NCBI GenBank assembly: GCA_029378245.1
Contig: JARKIF010000049.1
Span: 186,001-250,000, forward strand
Direction of reading: 5' to 3'
From: Roridomyces roridus
Lineage: Eukaryota > Basidiomycota > Agaricomycetes > Agaricales > Mycenaceae
DNA length: 64,000 bases
The notes under the pieces were generated by a model. It was not told the origin of the DNA, made no database searches, and worked only from the letters and a program-made list of their open reading frames with translations. Positions 32,588 through 45,390 of the stretch are shown here, piece by piece. Position 1 is the first letter of the stretch. The number at the start of each line of letters is the position of its first letter. The position numbers and the translations under genes were made by a program.

Positions 32588-33582
32588 TCACTCGGCTGAG
32601 GGCGCAGGAGCTACCAACGTTGCCGACCCCTCGCCTCCCTCCTTCTTCGTCTTGGACTTTTTGCGTTTCTTGCTCGGTGCACCCTCCTCGCCTGCCACCT
32701 CGACAACGCCATCCTCGACCCCAGTCGGAGCTGCTACAGCTGCAGCTTCAGGCTCACCCTCCTCCGCTTTCCTCTTCTTCCCCTTCTTCTTCGTCTTCTT
32801 CTCTGAGGTGCCGGATTCCGTCGGAGGTGCATCCACACCCGCGGGCTTGACGAACGCTGGCGGTGCACCCGCAGCTGGCAGGGGTTGCTTACCAAACATG
32901 GCCGCCTCCCGAGCCATCCTCTCCTCCCACTCGGGTGACATCCGTTGAGCCTTGCCGAGATCGGCTCCAACGCCTGCACTATCGCGCACCGCCTCGCGAG
33001 CTGTTTTGCTCTTGCTCTTGCCCTTCTCTTTCTCCCTCTCCTTGCCCTTTCCCGTATTGCCGCTAATTGTCGCCCCCCGTCCCGTTATGGGTCGTTTTTT
33101 CGCTTTTGAATTCGACGTCGTGTCGTTGGGAATGGGTTTGGGTTCCGAAGGCTACGAGTCGTAGATGTAGCCGTCAGTCAACGAGTGGGTGGGTGGTACA
33201 CGCACCTCTGCGGTAAGAACTTCCCTCCCGCGTTTAAAAACCCGTCGTCCTTTGGCAACCGCGACCTCGTCGCCCTCGCCGTCATCGTCCGACAGACCAA
33301 ACAGAAAGGGAATGAACGACGCTTCGTAGCTCACTGACTGCCTACCGTAGTGCAATCGTAAACCACGATGGAAATATAAGAGGAGAAAGCCACGCACGTC
33401 GTCTCCGTCTCCGGCGAACCCCAGGCATCCCTCACCTCCTTCGCGACCTCCCACTCGCCGTCGTCCTTGACCTCTGCTTTGTCGAGCTCCACGGTAGCGA
33501 GGTTCTTTGCGCGGTGCGCATTTTGCATGAATTTGAGGCTGAGGGTGCTCGTACTCAACGTTTTGGGCGCGGGTGTCGCCAT
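32588..33582 (-). CDS. MPP6-like exosome cofactor
   Basis: The ATG at 33582 gives MATPAPKTLSTSTLSLKFMQ and NAHRAK. The L-S-xx-L-x-L-KFMQ opening is the hallmark of MPP6 (M-phase phosphoprotein 6). After intron 1 comes SVSYEASFIPFLFG, a conserved second box of fungal members, then GRRVFKRGREVLTAE. After a second intron a long Lys/Ser/Glu-rich tail follows with KGKEREKEKGKSKSK, RMSPEWEERMAREAAMFG and strongly basic KKRKKSKTKKEG near the end. MPP6 binds RNA and links the nuclear exosome to Mtr4 in 5.8S rRNA processing. Length of about 270 aa is larger than yeast Mpp6 because of the basic tail. Confidence 0.75.
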
Positions 33583-36500
33583 CGCTGGTGATGGCAGTGA
33601 GGAAGAAGGTGACGGGTTATGTAATCGCCACCATCAACATTCAGAATCAAATCCTGATCCCGGCGGAGTCGGAGTCGGAGTCGGAAACTCTGACGCGTGT
33701 TGGACGCGTGCGTGCGAGTTGTCGACATCCCACTGTCAGTTCCTGTCAATCCGGTATTTTTACAATCTCACTTCCTTCAGGGTCCACATCTGCCAAACTT
33801 CCGACGGACGGGTATCTGATATCACCAGGCAGCATATGGCACACATTATGTTACTGCACTCTGGCAGTGGAAACTCCCGCTCCCGCACGCGTGGCATGTA
33901 CAACGAACGATACACGATCGAGTCGCACCCTCTCACGTCCGATGTGGACGGCCGGTCTCCGATTCTTTGTTCAACGATTGTAATAGATGCCGCGGCGTGG
34001 GATACGGTATGAAATAAAATTTGGCTTACTCACTGAGTCACTCACTCAGTTACTCAATGACTGACGTCGTGGGCGTGGGGCCGTGGGCGTGTCCTACAGC
34101 GGCCCCATTGGCACATCACAGCCCTGATTCTCCGTGCCGTTGCAACTTGAACAACGAGCCTGCACCCCGCCCCGGTAACGTATACGCGCCCTATCCGAAG
34201 TCAAATGTTTTATCCACGCGATGTGTTGGAATCGACGGTGGCGGTTGCCAGGGACGGCAGCACTAGCGGCCGAGTTTCGCTTCTCGTTCAACATGGCATT
34301 CATTTTCAATGGTTGGATTTTCGTAAATCCTGCCCCGGCCTTTCAAATCCAGACTAAACTTGAGCTGACGTTTTGACTACTGTCGATTTCCTTTCTAGCG
34401 AGACGTGCCTTAGCTCGGACTCGGGGGTCGCCCTGGGCCGGGTCCAATACTCCCCAGGTAGCTACAATCTTAATTTCAGCTTCAACTTTGGAGCGGGACA
34501 CTCACGGCACCGCGGGTGGGTCCAAACTTGGAACCTACGGTTCCGTTTGGGGATACCATGCTACATACACTGGACCCTGTTGCCTGCCTTGCCATGAATA
34601 TAAAGTGACTCCGTACATGAGAATTTGAAGTTGTCCCTGAGCCTCCGCCGGACGGACATCCAGTCCCCCAACTCTTCCAAATTCAGTGCGGACCCGGGAC
34701 ATCCCCAGAAGGATGCACAACCGCACGCCGATTTGACCCTTCTCCCGGCTGTCCACGAGTTCTTTTTTTTTTTGTGCATTGCAACCAAGTCTCTCACATG
34801 GACGGCTGCGATTTGAATGTCATATTCTGTCTACTCCCTCTCGTAACAACCAGAACATCGGTACCCACATGCGAAGTTGAATTTAGCGGTGACGTCCACA
34901 TTATTATTTCAAGACGCCGCCTTGAAACACTTGAAAAAGAAAGTTGAAGTCTGCCTTGAAGGTGTCACTGACAGGTGTATTAAGATAATAGATATACTGC
35001 AGTCGGCGGGCTCTGGAGATCCACTTTGACTAACGATCCACGAACGACTTACGGCAAGATGTTCAGATCTCCAGGATTATGGCATCAGAAAGACAGACGT
35101 GTACCGTTAAGTACGAATTTTGACCGTCGAGTCTCTGCCGTGAAAAAATCAACCAAAGCCCGATTCAACATTGGCATCTCGGCCGAGTTCAAATCAATTA
35201 CAGACAGTATATTCCTAGCGGTGAAATGGCAACCACTCCTTCAACATTCATGATCAATGCAACACCGCCAAGCCCGCCTGGTATGACGGCGACACCCGTC
35301 ATCTCTCCCGCGCGGCGCCACTGGCACAGTATTCCCGCGATTGACCGCAGCGCTATACAGCTGATGTACAATTTCTACCCAGGCCAAGAGACGGTGACCT
35401 TGGAAGAAGTTCTAATTCCACCCATTCTCTTCGCTCGGCGGAAGTCGTACGTACTTCAAGAACTCCGTCTCCGCTTTGATGTGTCGTGATGCGTGCACGT
35501 GCCGGGCCCGGATGAACTGAAGACGCTTAAATTCAAATCCGTCGCTACCACGGCAGCAGACCTTGTGGAGGCATCTCCGCGACGGCCGTAAAGGCTGGCC
35601 AGACCCTTGCAGTTAACTCAACTTGCAGCAGGGCTGCCGTGCACGGCATCTGCGGCATCACGGCTGCCCACAAGTTGCATTCCGAGTCGCCGACTGGGGG
35701 AAATTGAAAGGATAATTGCAGAGAGTGCATGCAGTCACCGTGAGTACTTGTGCTTAGCATCCCCAAATTTGAACAGCATGCGCAGTTGAACAAATTAACA
35801 TTGCACCCGGTGGCCTATGAGGCCAACGAATACGAGCGCACGACCGACTTCTAGAGAGTGAGTTCTTTGAGCTTTAAGCCGTGAACGCGGCGATGTTCGG
35901 GAATTTGAACCCTTTTGGTCGGGTTGCGTGCAGTGATTTCCGCGTCCGTTTCCATGCAGCTGCAGCTGCCACTTTATTGACCAATGACAGCCGCACATGG
36001 ACGACTGTTCGCTCTCTCCGCAGTCCACAATCGTCGCAACGGTAATGTGTAATACAGAGTCCAGACCGAGTGAGTTTAAGAGAGCCTGGGCCTTCTGTAC
36101 TACGTTGAATTAATTTTTCCCCATCCAAGGCGCGGAGTCTGCAAAAGTAAGTACTGAATCAAAGAAACTGGAAGTAAACACCCGAGCTATGATTCTCCGC
36201 TTGGTTGAAGCACATCCGAGTCCTTGCCTTGATGAACATATGCAATTTTGAATTGAATTTCGGAGGCGGAAATCAGCACTCATAGCCGGCGGCTCCATCC
36301 CATCACGGACCCATTAAGAATTGTGCGTCCATAGCGGTTGAGCGATTCTGCGCACCCCTACTTGTTCGCGACGATTGGTCCGGTTGTTCCCGCCCGCTTC
36401 TCGCGCGAGCTCCCACGCCCACACCCACGGTTCGACAGTTCTGAGAACTTCGAGCTTCGAGCTTCACGCGGGGAATCGTGTGTCCAACGGTGAGGCCGCA

Positions 36501-37296
36501 GGCGAAATCGAAGCAACTTGAGCTTGGGATTTCAAAGGCTCACGCCGCGGCTATGCAGGAAGCGGCCAACTCCCGGCGGCCGACGACATTCGTAACCGGC
36601 GCTCACGGAGCGAGTGAGCGTCCCGATTGCGCCCCGATACTCATTAATCTCAAAGAACGGATAGACGTCTCCGAACGAGACCGTACGCTGCATATGTAAG
36701 AGATTCAAATGCAACATCTTGGTAGGATTATGATTTTTCCGGCTTCTGCCAACATCAACCAATCAGATCCGAGCGACGGATCGGCTTTCTTGGGTTGATC
36801 GATCATGCTGCACCTACACGGCACGATTTGCATCGCCGTGTTGGAATCTTGAGCTGATTTGAACCGTGGCTTGGATGGAACTTCGGACCGAAGAAGATTC
36901 TCGGGACTCATTGCTCGGCCAGAAGAGATAGAGACCTCAAGCGTGCTTCCGGCCGCGTCAAACCAAAATCAAATCAAGACTCAACCAGGAACCTGTTGAA
37001 GATCCTCTCGCACTTGATGAAACCACGCGTGTGTGTATGTACAACAGATAAAAGCACGCCAAGCCCGACGGATTTTGGAGTGGGAAACCCGTGGATTCGC
37101 ATTGGTCTCACACCACAGTGGCCATAGCCAATCTGCGTCCTCCGGGAACTAAACGCTTTCGGCGTCCACGGAGAATTTAGAAATACCACACTGGAGATTC
37201 CTAACGGGAGGCTTTTTTGCGGATGAATCTGGGAGGCTGTAAGAAGATCTCGATGCGATGGCAAGTTCAACAACCCACCCACGCTCCGTCCTAAAA

Positions 37297-37347
37297 GTGA
37301 GTGAGTGAGTGCTTGCAACAACAACAACGACAACAACAACAACAACT
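37297..37347. repeat. GTGA and CAA microsatellites
   Basis: GTGAGTGAGTGAGTG is followed within a few bases by an almost pure CAA array interrupted once by CGA. Confidence 0.85.
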
Positions 37348-39240
37348 GCCAGACGTCGGCCCTGCCCTTGACAGCGGACGGCCATGGTATGCACATGCAT
37401 TCATCTGCGTCATGTACGTCAACGGGGCGTATGTGTGCAGATGTGTGCATGCGTGCACTTTGAGATTAAGATTGTCGTGGGGATTTTTATATGAAGTCAG
37501 GCACGTCCCCTTTCAAAAAGTAGGTTTTGAGCCATGGGTAGAAAGTAATTTGTTTCCAAGCAAGACAGAGGTCACTCGATCATCAATCTCTTCATTCGCG
37601 CGCAGTGTGCTTGGTCCATCTGGAGTGCATCTCCGAAGACTTCGCCATTCACCACGTCGTCTCAAGTAATCGACCTCCTTCTTACTTCTCTAGACTTCTC
37701 TTTGCTCCACAGATGAACGTAGATGAACGTGAAGCGATTTGCGGGGCCTTTAATTATGCCCTGATTATCCATCCGGCCCGGGAGGTTCACTTGAATCTCC
37801 GACATGTTCCTCCCGACGGATCATCCATGGCGCTTGTTGGTTGGAAATTAAAAGCTGACTTACGATTTCTTACGACCTGTTACATAACGGTGTAATGAAC
37901 ACCGAGAACCGCCGTGGCCCAGGCCATGTCAGATACTGTCACCGGGGTAAGGTCTAAACTTACTTGGATTGGATTGGATGGCAACTGCCATTTTGGAACT
38001 CCGATAAAGTACGTGTAGGCAGGCAGGCAGGTAGACAGATAAACGTTGCATATGCCGCGCCGCGTGTGCGTAGCTAGGACGACGAGCCCAGTTTTGAACT
38101 ACTTAAATTGAGTCTTTAGTGCGAGGCTGACAGCATTGTCCGCGGGCCGCGATCGACGTACGACTAGTGCCATGGTGCCTTCATTCCCACCGTATTATTT
38201 TGAATGCGATTCGAGCACTTGACTCATGAGTAACGAGAACCGGTGAAACGGGGAACTTTATTGCGAGGATCACATCGACGGCGCGGTCAAGAGGTCCAAC
38301 CCTGGGAGTTTTACGGAAAAAAACGGGCGGCGAGGTTTCGTTTTCGTTCCCTCCCCGACGTGGATGTCGGAGAGTTGATACTTATGGCATACATATCAGA
38401 TATCTGTTAACGTTATTTTGGAAGGAAGGAATCCGAATGCACATCGGTCTTTGAGGACCGAGCTCAGCCGTGTTCAAGTTATTACCATGCCGTTCGAAGA
38501 AGCCTCGGATGGTTCTAGATTCTAGAGTGCGAAGCCTGAGAGATGGTTAGCCAACGAGTGCCAGTCTTCTTTGCGCTAATTACCTTATTTGACTCTGACT
38601 CGAAGTGGGAGGAAAACGATGAACTTGACGTCAAGCCAAGAAGTTCAGGAGCCTCCCCGACGGGATGCCATACCACACCGCCAAGTTCCCTTAATGACCG
38701 CATATGTTGCGTGGTTCGATGAATCCCGTGAGGTTCTCTTCCCCGGCGGCGGCCCTCACTCCTCGCTCGCTGATTAAAATTTCGCCAAGGACGCCGGTGA
38801 AGCGTGCGCATAGATCACGGACCGGCTGCGGACCCCAGCAAGCTTGAGCGTGGTAGGTAGATCGTTCGTCCATCCGAGCCGACCCTTACTAGATCTGGTT
38901 TTGGGATATGACGCCGCGGGGAATTTTTACACGACCTCCAGGACGCCAGTAGGTAATGTCGGTGAGTTGATTCAGCGATCGACAGAGAGACCTTGTGATA
39001 ATGGCGCATCAGGAAGCGACGGAAGGGAGTGAGTTTAACCATCGTGTTGTGGGTCTTATGTACCAAATTTTCCTTGAAACTGACTAGGAAGGGGAAGTAG
39101 ATCTTTAGCATCATGGGTTGGCGGGAGCGGGAGGTGGTCAACTCCTTACCCGCAATCGCCGTGGAACTGGAGTTGGCTTGTATTATTCATTACCGTCTTC
39201 TTTTTCGAGGCCAGGCAACGCGGAAATTAAAGTCCGGCAA

Positions 39241-39260
39241 GATGGATGGATGGATGGATA
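39241..39260. repeat. GATG microsatellite
   Basis: Four GATG units in a row (GATGGATGGATGGATGGATA), in the gene-poor region before the Pro/His-rich ORF. Confidence 0.85.
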
Positions 39261-39644
39261 TCTCTCTTGCACAGCCCAAGAACGGAGTGGAATGTCGGGC
39301 GGGGGAGTCAAGGTACTCATCTTGGCAGATCTTGAGGATGAATATCTTCTGCTGCTTGGTAAGTTGTATGCCGTGTTCTCCCGCGCGTGGATGGATTGAC
39401 ATTCAAAAGAAGCAGAGAAGGCCTTGCTGCTGCGGGGGCCGGGTCGTCGGGAAAAAGATACGAATGTTAATTCCGCCATGGGATGGATCTCGAGATTGAC
39501 AGACTGCTTTTGGATGTCTACGGAATGGAGATTTGATCTTCGCAGGGTCGAGCCATGCAGGGCCTCCCGGCGGAGGTATAGGCGGACACGCTGCTGGCAA
39601 TCTCCGAGGGGACTTGAGAGGAACTGTCAAACCCACTTACATAA

Positions 39645-40412
39645 ATGCCCATCTCACCTTTCGCCCCAACCACCATGCCCAGCTTCAGCCTCCGCCCCGT
39701 CGACGCCTCGCCGTCACCCTCGCCGACGGCCTCGTCCCCAGACCATGTCGGACCACCAGGCGGACCTCATCACCACCGCACCCACTCGCGTGCTCACTCT
39801 CGACGCCCGCTTTCGCCCAGCTCTCTCCGTGACCTCGACTTGACGCATCCACAAGATGCCCATGCCCGACGCTACCCTGCACCGCCGACAGGCCACGACC
39901 TGATGGCCCTCTTCCCTGCTCAACCACCCGATAGCCTCGCAGCCCTTCGTGCTGGTCCTACGAGTGGCTACTTCCAGCGTCAAGAGCGTGCCTTTTTTGC
40001 TCAAGCAGGACGAGAGATTGTCCGGGTGCGGGTCGATGTCGACATTGACCCTGCAGAGCTGTCGGCGAATGCGGCGAAACGTTCACGGGGAGCATGGGCA
40101 CCGCCCCCAACAGCAGTGCCTCATCGTGCTGCACCACCACCGCCAGCGACTCCCGTATTTGCTCCCAACTCACATCCGACGCTGCCACCTCATCCACCAC
40201 CACATGCCCATCCTCATTCTGCACCCCATCCGAGACCGCCGTCTGTGCCCCATCATCCGCATCCACATGCAGCCCCGCCTTCCAATCCGCGCTCACCACC
40301 ACCCGATGACGCAGGCAGCGATGATACAGATGATTCATGGCGCAGGCCAATGCCTTACCACGAACGTCGTCGGGCGGGCAAACACACCAAACGGGTCGTC
40401 GTTCGCACTTGA
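39645..40412 (+). CDS. Intronless Pro/His-rich disordered protein
   Basis: A 255-codon frame starts at ATG 39645; a second ATG at 39675 is also possible. The N-terminal part is Ser/Pro-rich and contains HHHRTHSRAHSRRP. A more ordered middle is YFQRQERAFFAQAGREIVRV and RVDVDIDPAELSANAAKRSR. A Pro/His-rich repeat section follows (PPHPPPHAHPHSAPHPRPP), then an acidic and basic end with DDAGSDDTDDSW and a C-terminal RRRAGKHTKRVVVRT. The middle segment, with VRVDVDIDPAEL, has the look of conserved sequence. No family is recognised. It lies alone between two deserts of 6 and 5 kb, which in fungi often goes with heavily regulated genes; that is inference. Confidence 0.6.
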   Translation: MPISPFAPTTMPSFSLRPVDASPSPSPTASSPDHVGPPGGPHHHRTHSRAHSRRPLSPSSLRDLDLTHPQDAHARRYPAPPTGHDLMALFPAQPPDSLAALRAGPTSGYFQRQERAFFAQAGREIVRVRVDVDIDPAELSANAAKRSRGAWAPPPTAVPHRAAPPPPATPVFAPNSHPTLPPHPPPHAHPHSAPHPRPPSVPHHPHPHAAPPSNPRSPPPDDAGSDDTDDSWRRPMPYHERRRAGKHTKRVVVRT

Positions 40413-41614
40413 TTTGCTGCTGCTGCTATCTTGTTCTGGCTCTTGCATCGGTGCGTCCTCTGTGCTCTCTTTCCAACCCTGTTACTGACAAGCAAAAACA
40501 GCATATGTACTACATTCTTCTTGACCCACCTACGAGTACGATTCCTCTCTTCTGTCGCATTAATCGATTGCCGCAAGTACACGCATAAATTATTATATTC
40601 GTCACCACCAAATCAATTGCTTTCTGTCTGCCCATTCGTCTCTCTCTGTGCTTCTGAGAATTGGCGTGCATACGTGTCGCTGTCTGCATCTGTCTTGTGT
40701 CTCTGCAACGACGACTTGTCTGCGGCCTGTCAGAACTTGTCGCTCTTTCTCCATTATTCTCACAGACACCGACCGGGCTCTTTAAAAATTGTGGCACCCG
40801 AAAAAAAATCGAAATGGGAATCCAAAAACGGATAGGTACGTAACAAATAATAATTGGAAATTTGACTGACGATCATGATCGGAGCGACAGGCAGGATCGA
40901 TCGATCGGGGAGAGGGAGCGGGTGTAATACAAAAAGGAAATCGGTTGTTTTTTTTCACGTTTTTTTGCCGAGTGTTGCATGCGTACGTACTGATGATGTG
41001 GATCGGGGTGGGTGTGGGGCGTTTGAGGAGGCTTGAACTAGGCACGGAGAATCGAATCGAGTATAATTATAATTAACCTTTTTCAGCATGCAACGTGTGG
41101 GTAGCAATTGCCGGGACAGACACGCTCAAGGTTATTAGTTGACCTCAACTTGCTGGCTTTTATTAATACCTGTCTTGTCTGTCTGTTAGACGCGCAAGGT
41201 TCAAGCTAGGTTGCCTCGACGACCGAATGAGTAAAGACGTCACTTCGAAGGAAGGAAGGAAGAAAGCATTGAAGCCGTCGGGGAAGGAAAGAAGTGAGCG
41301 GGCGGGTCTGGACCGTAAGTAATCACCGAAACGAATTACTTGCAACTCATTTAGATTAGATTAGTTAGAGTAACCTTGAGGCTGGCTGGCTGCCCTCGCA
41401 CGCGTGGATTGAGGAAGGCAGGGAGTTCGATCGAGCCCGGATCCACTAGATACATGCATATGGCCATGCTCCGGGACGGGGATGAGGAGGAGCCTGAGCG
41501 GCTGCAGGCGGAAGTAGCCAGCCAACGCGGGGTATTGGGTTCCAAATTAAATAAGAAGAGGAAGAGGAAGGTCGAGAACCAGAACCAGACCCCGGTACCT
41601 GAGACGTGATTTGG

Positions 41615-41633
41615 TGTACGTACGTACGTACGT
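41615..41633. repeat. GTAC microsatellite
   Basis: GTACGTACGTACGTACGTG. A shorter relative, GTACGTACGTACGTG, lies at 43744-43758. Confidence 0.85.
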
Positions 41634-43743
41634 GCATGTGCCTACCGATTTTTTCCAGGGCTTCAACTTGACGCTTGGTTTCTTCGAACATCGACTACCC
41701 GGGAAGACGTCTCATCTCGAAACGAAACCAGCAAGACACTTACTAGGTAGAAGAGTTGGAAGAAGAACTCGAACCACGTTCAACCTGGAAGGGGATGGAT
41801 TCTGAATCCAGACTCGGACCCAGGCACCGTCCCTCGACCTTGCTTCTTCGCATCTTCGCATCTTGAGCTAGCGCTTCTTTCCTCGGATTCCGGGTTCGGA
41901 TTCGGGTTATCCCAGAGTTGGACCTGGCTCTGGAGCTTCTGAATGGTAACCCATGGAGTGCATGACCAGATTGAACCTCGCCTTTGAATTCGACGGACAT
42001 TGACGGCCCGGTGGCGAGACTCGTGGGCTAGTCACCAGTTGACGCGACTACGTATGCGTCGTGGAGCTTGACGAATGCCATTCATTTTTTTTTTCAACCA
42101 ATCCACTCACTGATCAAGCGCGATATCTACACGGACGGGAGAAGCCAGCGCTGGGACGGAGACGTAATGCGTGGGACTCAGAGGTACAACATACTACTCA
42201 TGTATGACGAGTGTGAGCGGTGAGATACGATTTGAATACGATACATACGGAGGGGAGGGAGGGAGACTCAGCCTGGACCGAATGGCTGCCTGGCAAATTC
42301 CGGTTACCAGGCTGACGAGTCGCAATTCAATCGATGTATACGAATTCTTGAGGTTTGCGTTTCCGATCTTCTTCGAATTCTTCTCTGTGTTCGAGTGATA
42401 GATGAAGCGTGAAGCAGAGATGGGAGAGTTGAATAGTACAGTAGCTATAAGTGGAACGGTATCATCGGAAGTTCGGAGCCTTTGGGTGGCTTCGAAAACC
42501 AGATACTGTGATTCGAGGCGGAGTTCAATTTTACGGGAAATGGGCTCGCCTTGTTCTAGCCATGGTCGATGGATTGGGGAGATAGAGGTGCGGAACTTGG
42601 CAATGAGCACATTGAACACCCTATCCTGCTCTATGGAGAATAAAGTTTCCCCCAACTGCATGGCAAGAATCAAATCAAAGACATGCATACTAACCCTTTT
42701 GAATCACACTGATCCTTACTAGCTTTCAATTGCTGGACAGATTCAGTTCAAAGTTGGTTGCAAGGCAGTGAGTTGTCAGCCTGGCCATGGTTCCAAATTG
42801 ATATGCAGAATCTGTATTTGATAGGCTCCCTTCCCTCTCCATCGGTGATGCGAGCTCGCAGTTGTTGTTGTGAATCTATGTCGGTGTAAGATTGAGCGTC
42901 GAGTGATTAATGAACCAACGAACGAGTGGTTCCACAGATACATACCAGAAATTGATTCAGACAAGTCCGTATACCCCGCGTTGGTGTGCGTTGGATCGCC
43001 GAATGGGGAGTATTTAAACTGGTGGCCTCCGTTGACTCGGAGTCCCGTAGCATCATGAGGGACGCAGTCGATGAAAAATGCAGCGGTGTACAACTTCGTG
43101 GCCAACTCGAGTCCGGCGACGCTGACTGACAAGTTAAAATGCTGGAAATGGTGCACCGTCGACTGAGGTACCGGTAGATGTATACAGTACTGCAAAGTAT
43201 GTTCGAGTCACGATCAAGTTAATTTGAGACTCGGGATTGGATTCATCATCGGCACGGGAGGTAAAGCTTACCTTGGAACCGATGCTCGACAGGACATTGA
43301 CAAGTTCCATCCATGGCCAGTTCTTACTCCCGAGCCACCGACAGACCAGCCGATGATGTAGGGCAAGTCTGAACAAAGCACGGAGCTTGCCAGCCCATAG
43401 ATTCGGAATCCGAGAAGGGCCACAATCATCATCATGCTGCGGTATTCCAGAATCCGGCGAGTCTCCAAGTGACAATGAGTTTGACAGCGCCGCAGATTGG
43501 TACAGCTTAGAGCGGCATTGATCGGTCGGGAGCGGGTGTATCGAGTCAGTGAGCTCCGAGTGAGTGATTGAATGTCTGCGGACAACCAAAGGATCGCCAG
43601 GAGCCGGAATGGAGCGGTCGCGAGCCACCAGGATTAAATATCAACTAGTGGCCAGGGAGCTGGGAAACTCGTGGAATCCGGGTGATTTTTTTTGCTACCT
43701 ACCATTGACCGCCTAAAAGTAGTTCGTTTTCAAAGAACTCCAA

Positions 43744-43758
43744 GTACGTACGTACGTG
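43744..43758. repeat. GTAC microsatellite, second
   Basis: Three GTAC units and a GTG end, matching the array near 41615. Confidence 0.8.
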
Positions 43759-45390
43759 CGCTGTTAACGGACATTGAAGACAAGTGCGGCACGGCACGGG
43801 AAGGCAAGGCAAGGCGGAGTACATCCAGTCGACCGAAGAACCCAAAGTGCATTCATTCAGTTGAACCAAATTTGAGTGACCGCCGGAGGTTTCTCCGCGT
43901 CGGGAAGTGAATCGGGATCCAGGCGGCGCCGGCGCAAGGTAGATCAGATGCATGTATGTAGGCGAGTCCAGGCAAGTACCCGTAGGTAGCCGCGGCAGCG
44001 TATTGTCGGCAACAAGATACGACACGGTTGAGGGGCGCACTAAGCGCTAATCAGGCACAGTAGTCTGTACCTGGTAACTCAGCGTGGTATCAGATAAAAC
44101 CGAAACCGCGAGGATATGTGGCGTAGCTGGATCTGTGAGTACGGGCGGGATGGGTATAGATTGACTTTGTCCATCGAAGGGCAGCTTGCAATTCCGAGTC
44201 CGCCAAAGGCGGCGGGTTGGGAGGCTGTACTTGCGCCACGGTGGCGGCCAACAGTCTGTTCGTGTTATTGTTGGAACTAACTGAATAGATGACGCCAGCG
44301 ACCCAGGTTTGGGAAACTACTTCGAATAAAGGTTTAGATTGAGTTGCCGGTGATCTTCTGGCCCTTGAAAGTTAAACGAAAACAGTTTAGGCTGAGGGTT
44401 GGGCCGATACGCGGTAAATCATCGAGTCATGGGAGAGGCGCCTAAGTAGTAAGTACACCCGCTTGTCATTCTCTTGTGGGAGAGGCACATGGCAGAAACT
44501 GGCAGATTGTTTCGATACCCGCTGCAGGCACGACCGAGCGCACAGAGCCGAGGGTAAGTATAGGCAAGTATGTTTGTTGTATGTCAGAACATGAAACTCT
44601 CGGCTGGATGCAAGCCCGATATGGTGCTTTTGAAGATGCCCCGGTCCGAAGATTATATTTGAGCGCAGGAACGGGAGATGTCCGGGTGTGTGCTGTGCAT
44701 GCCTGGGTATGGCCGGGAGGCTGTACGTGAACCCACAATGAATTGAGAGGAGATCGACTACGAGAATAGGTTCGGACAAGGGTTTGGCCCGATGGGGGCT
44801 TAGGGGAGTGTGGACCCAGGTTATGGCAGTGGAGAAAGAGTGGTGATATGACTGGAGCTGGGGTGTGGTTTATGGAAACAGCATGGGGGTAGTCCTGGGG
44901 TCGAAGGGCACGGAGTCACGAGGAGGGTGCATAAAAGAGCCCAAAGAAGAAGCCAAGTTCAAACGTTTGTGCCAAGTTTCTTCTGGGCCAGACGCCGTTC
45001 TCTGGGAATTTCAGTACCAAGACCAAGTTCAGTGGCTTCCAAGTAAGTATGAGGCCAGCAGTTGTTCCAGCTAGCAAGAAATTCTTCAACTGAAGTGTTG
45101 AGATGGTGGTTCCGTTGAGAGAGTGTTACGTAACAGACGGTTGCCCTACACCACAACCCTCCAACCGAAACTGTTTGCAGCGGAAAACGTGTGGGCGGCT
45201 ATAGCCCTTTCCACTGTCCTCCTAGTCTCCTTAGCTTTTGTCTTTAAGCCCGCCCGAGTCGTCCCGGTCAGTATTCCGTGGTCATACGACCGTATCACCA
45301 TATCTGACTCCATCTCTGACATTTCCAATCCCGAAACCACCTCAGACCTCATCCTCCAAGAGCCCTCCCGACGCCACGCCCGCCACCAAC

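Larger units (their letters stand above)
33583..39644. other. Six-kilobase gene-poor region
   Basis: I find no ORF with a recognisable domain or a convincing exon chain. An 87-codon ORF at 35226-35489 (MATTPSTFMINATPPSPPGM) is the best small candidate but is unsupported. Short repeats include a TCACTCA/ACTGAGT cluster at 34026-34060, GTGA and CAA arrays near 37300, and a GATG array at 39241. Confidence 0.5.
40413..45390. other. Five-kilobase gene-poor region
   Basis: ORFs at 42194-42688 and 42776-43628 were examined. Neither gives a recognisable protein or a consistent exon chain. Short TACG arrays occur at 41615 and 43744. The last few hundred bases hold the DCN1-like promoter, with a CT-rich leader. 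Confidence 0.5.

Noticed and set aside
39949..40488. 179-codon His-rich plus ORF
   Set aside because: It is a +1 frame shadow of the Pro/His-rich ORF and shares its low-complexity bases.
42194..43628. Minus-strand ORFs of 140-165 codons
   Set aside because: I tried to join them by GT-AG introns but found no consistent chain or recognisable domain.
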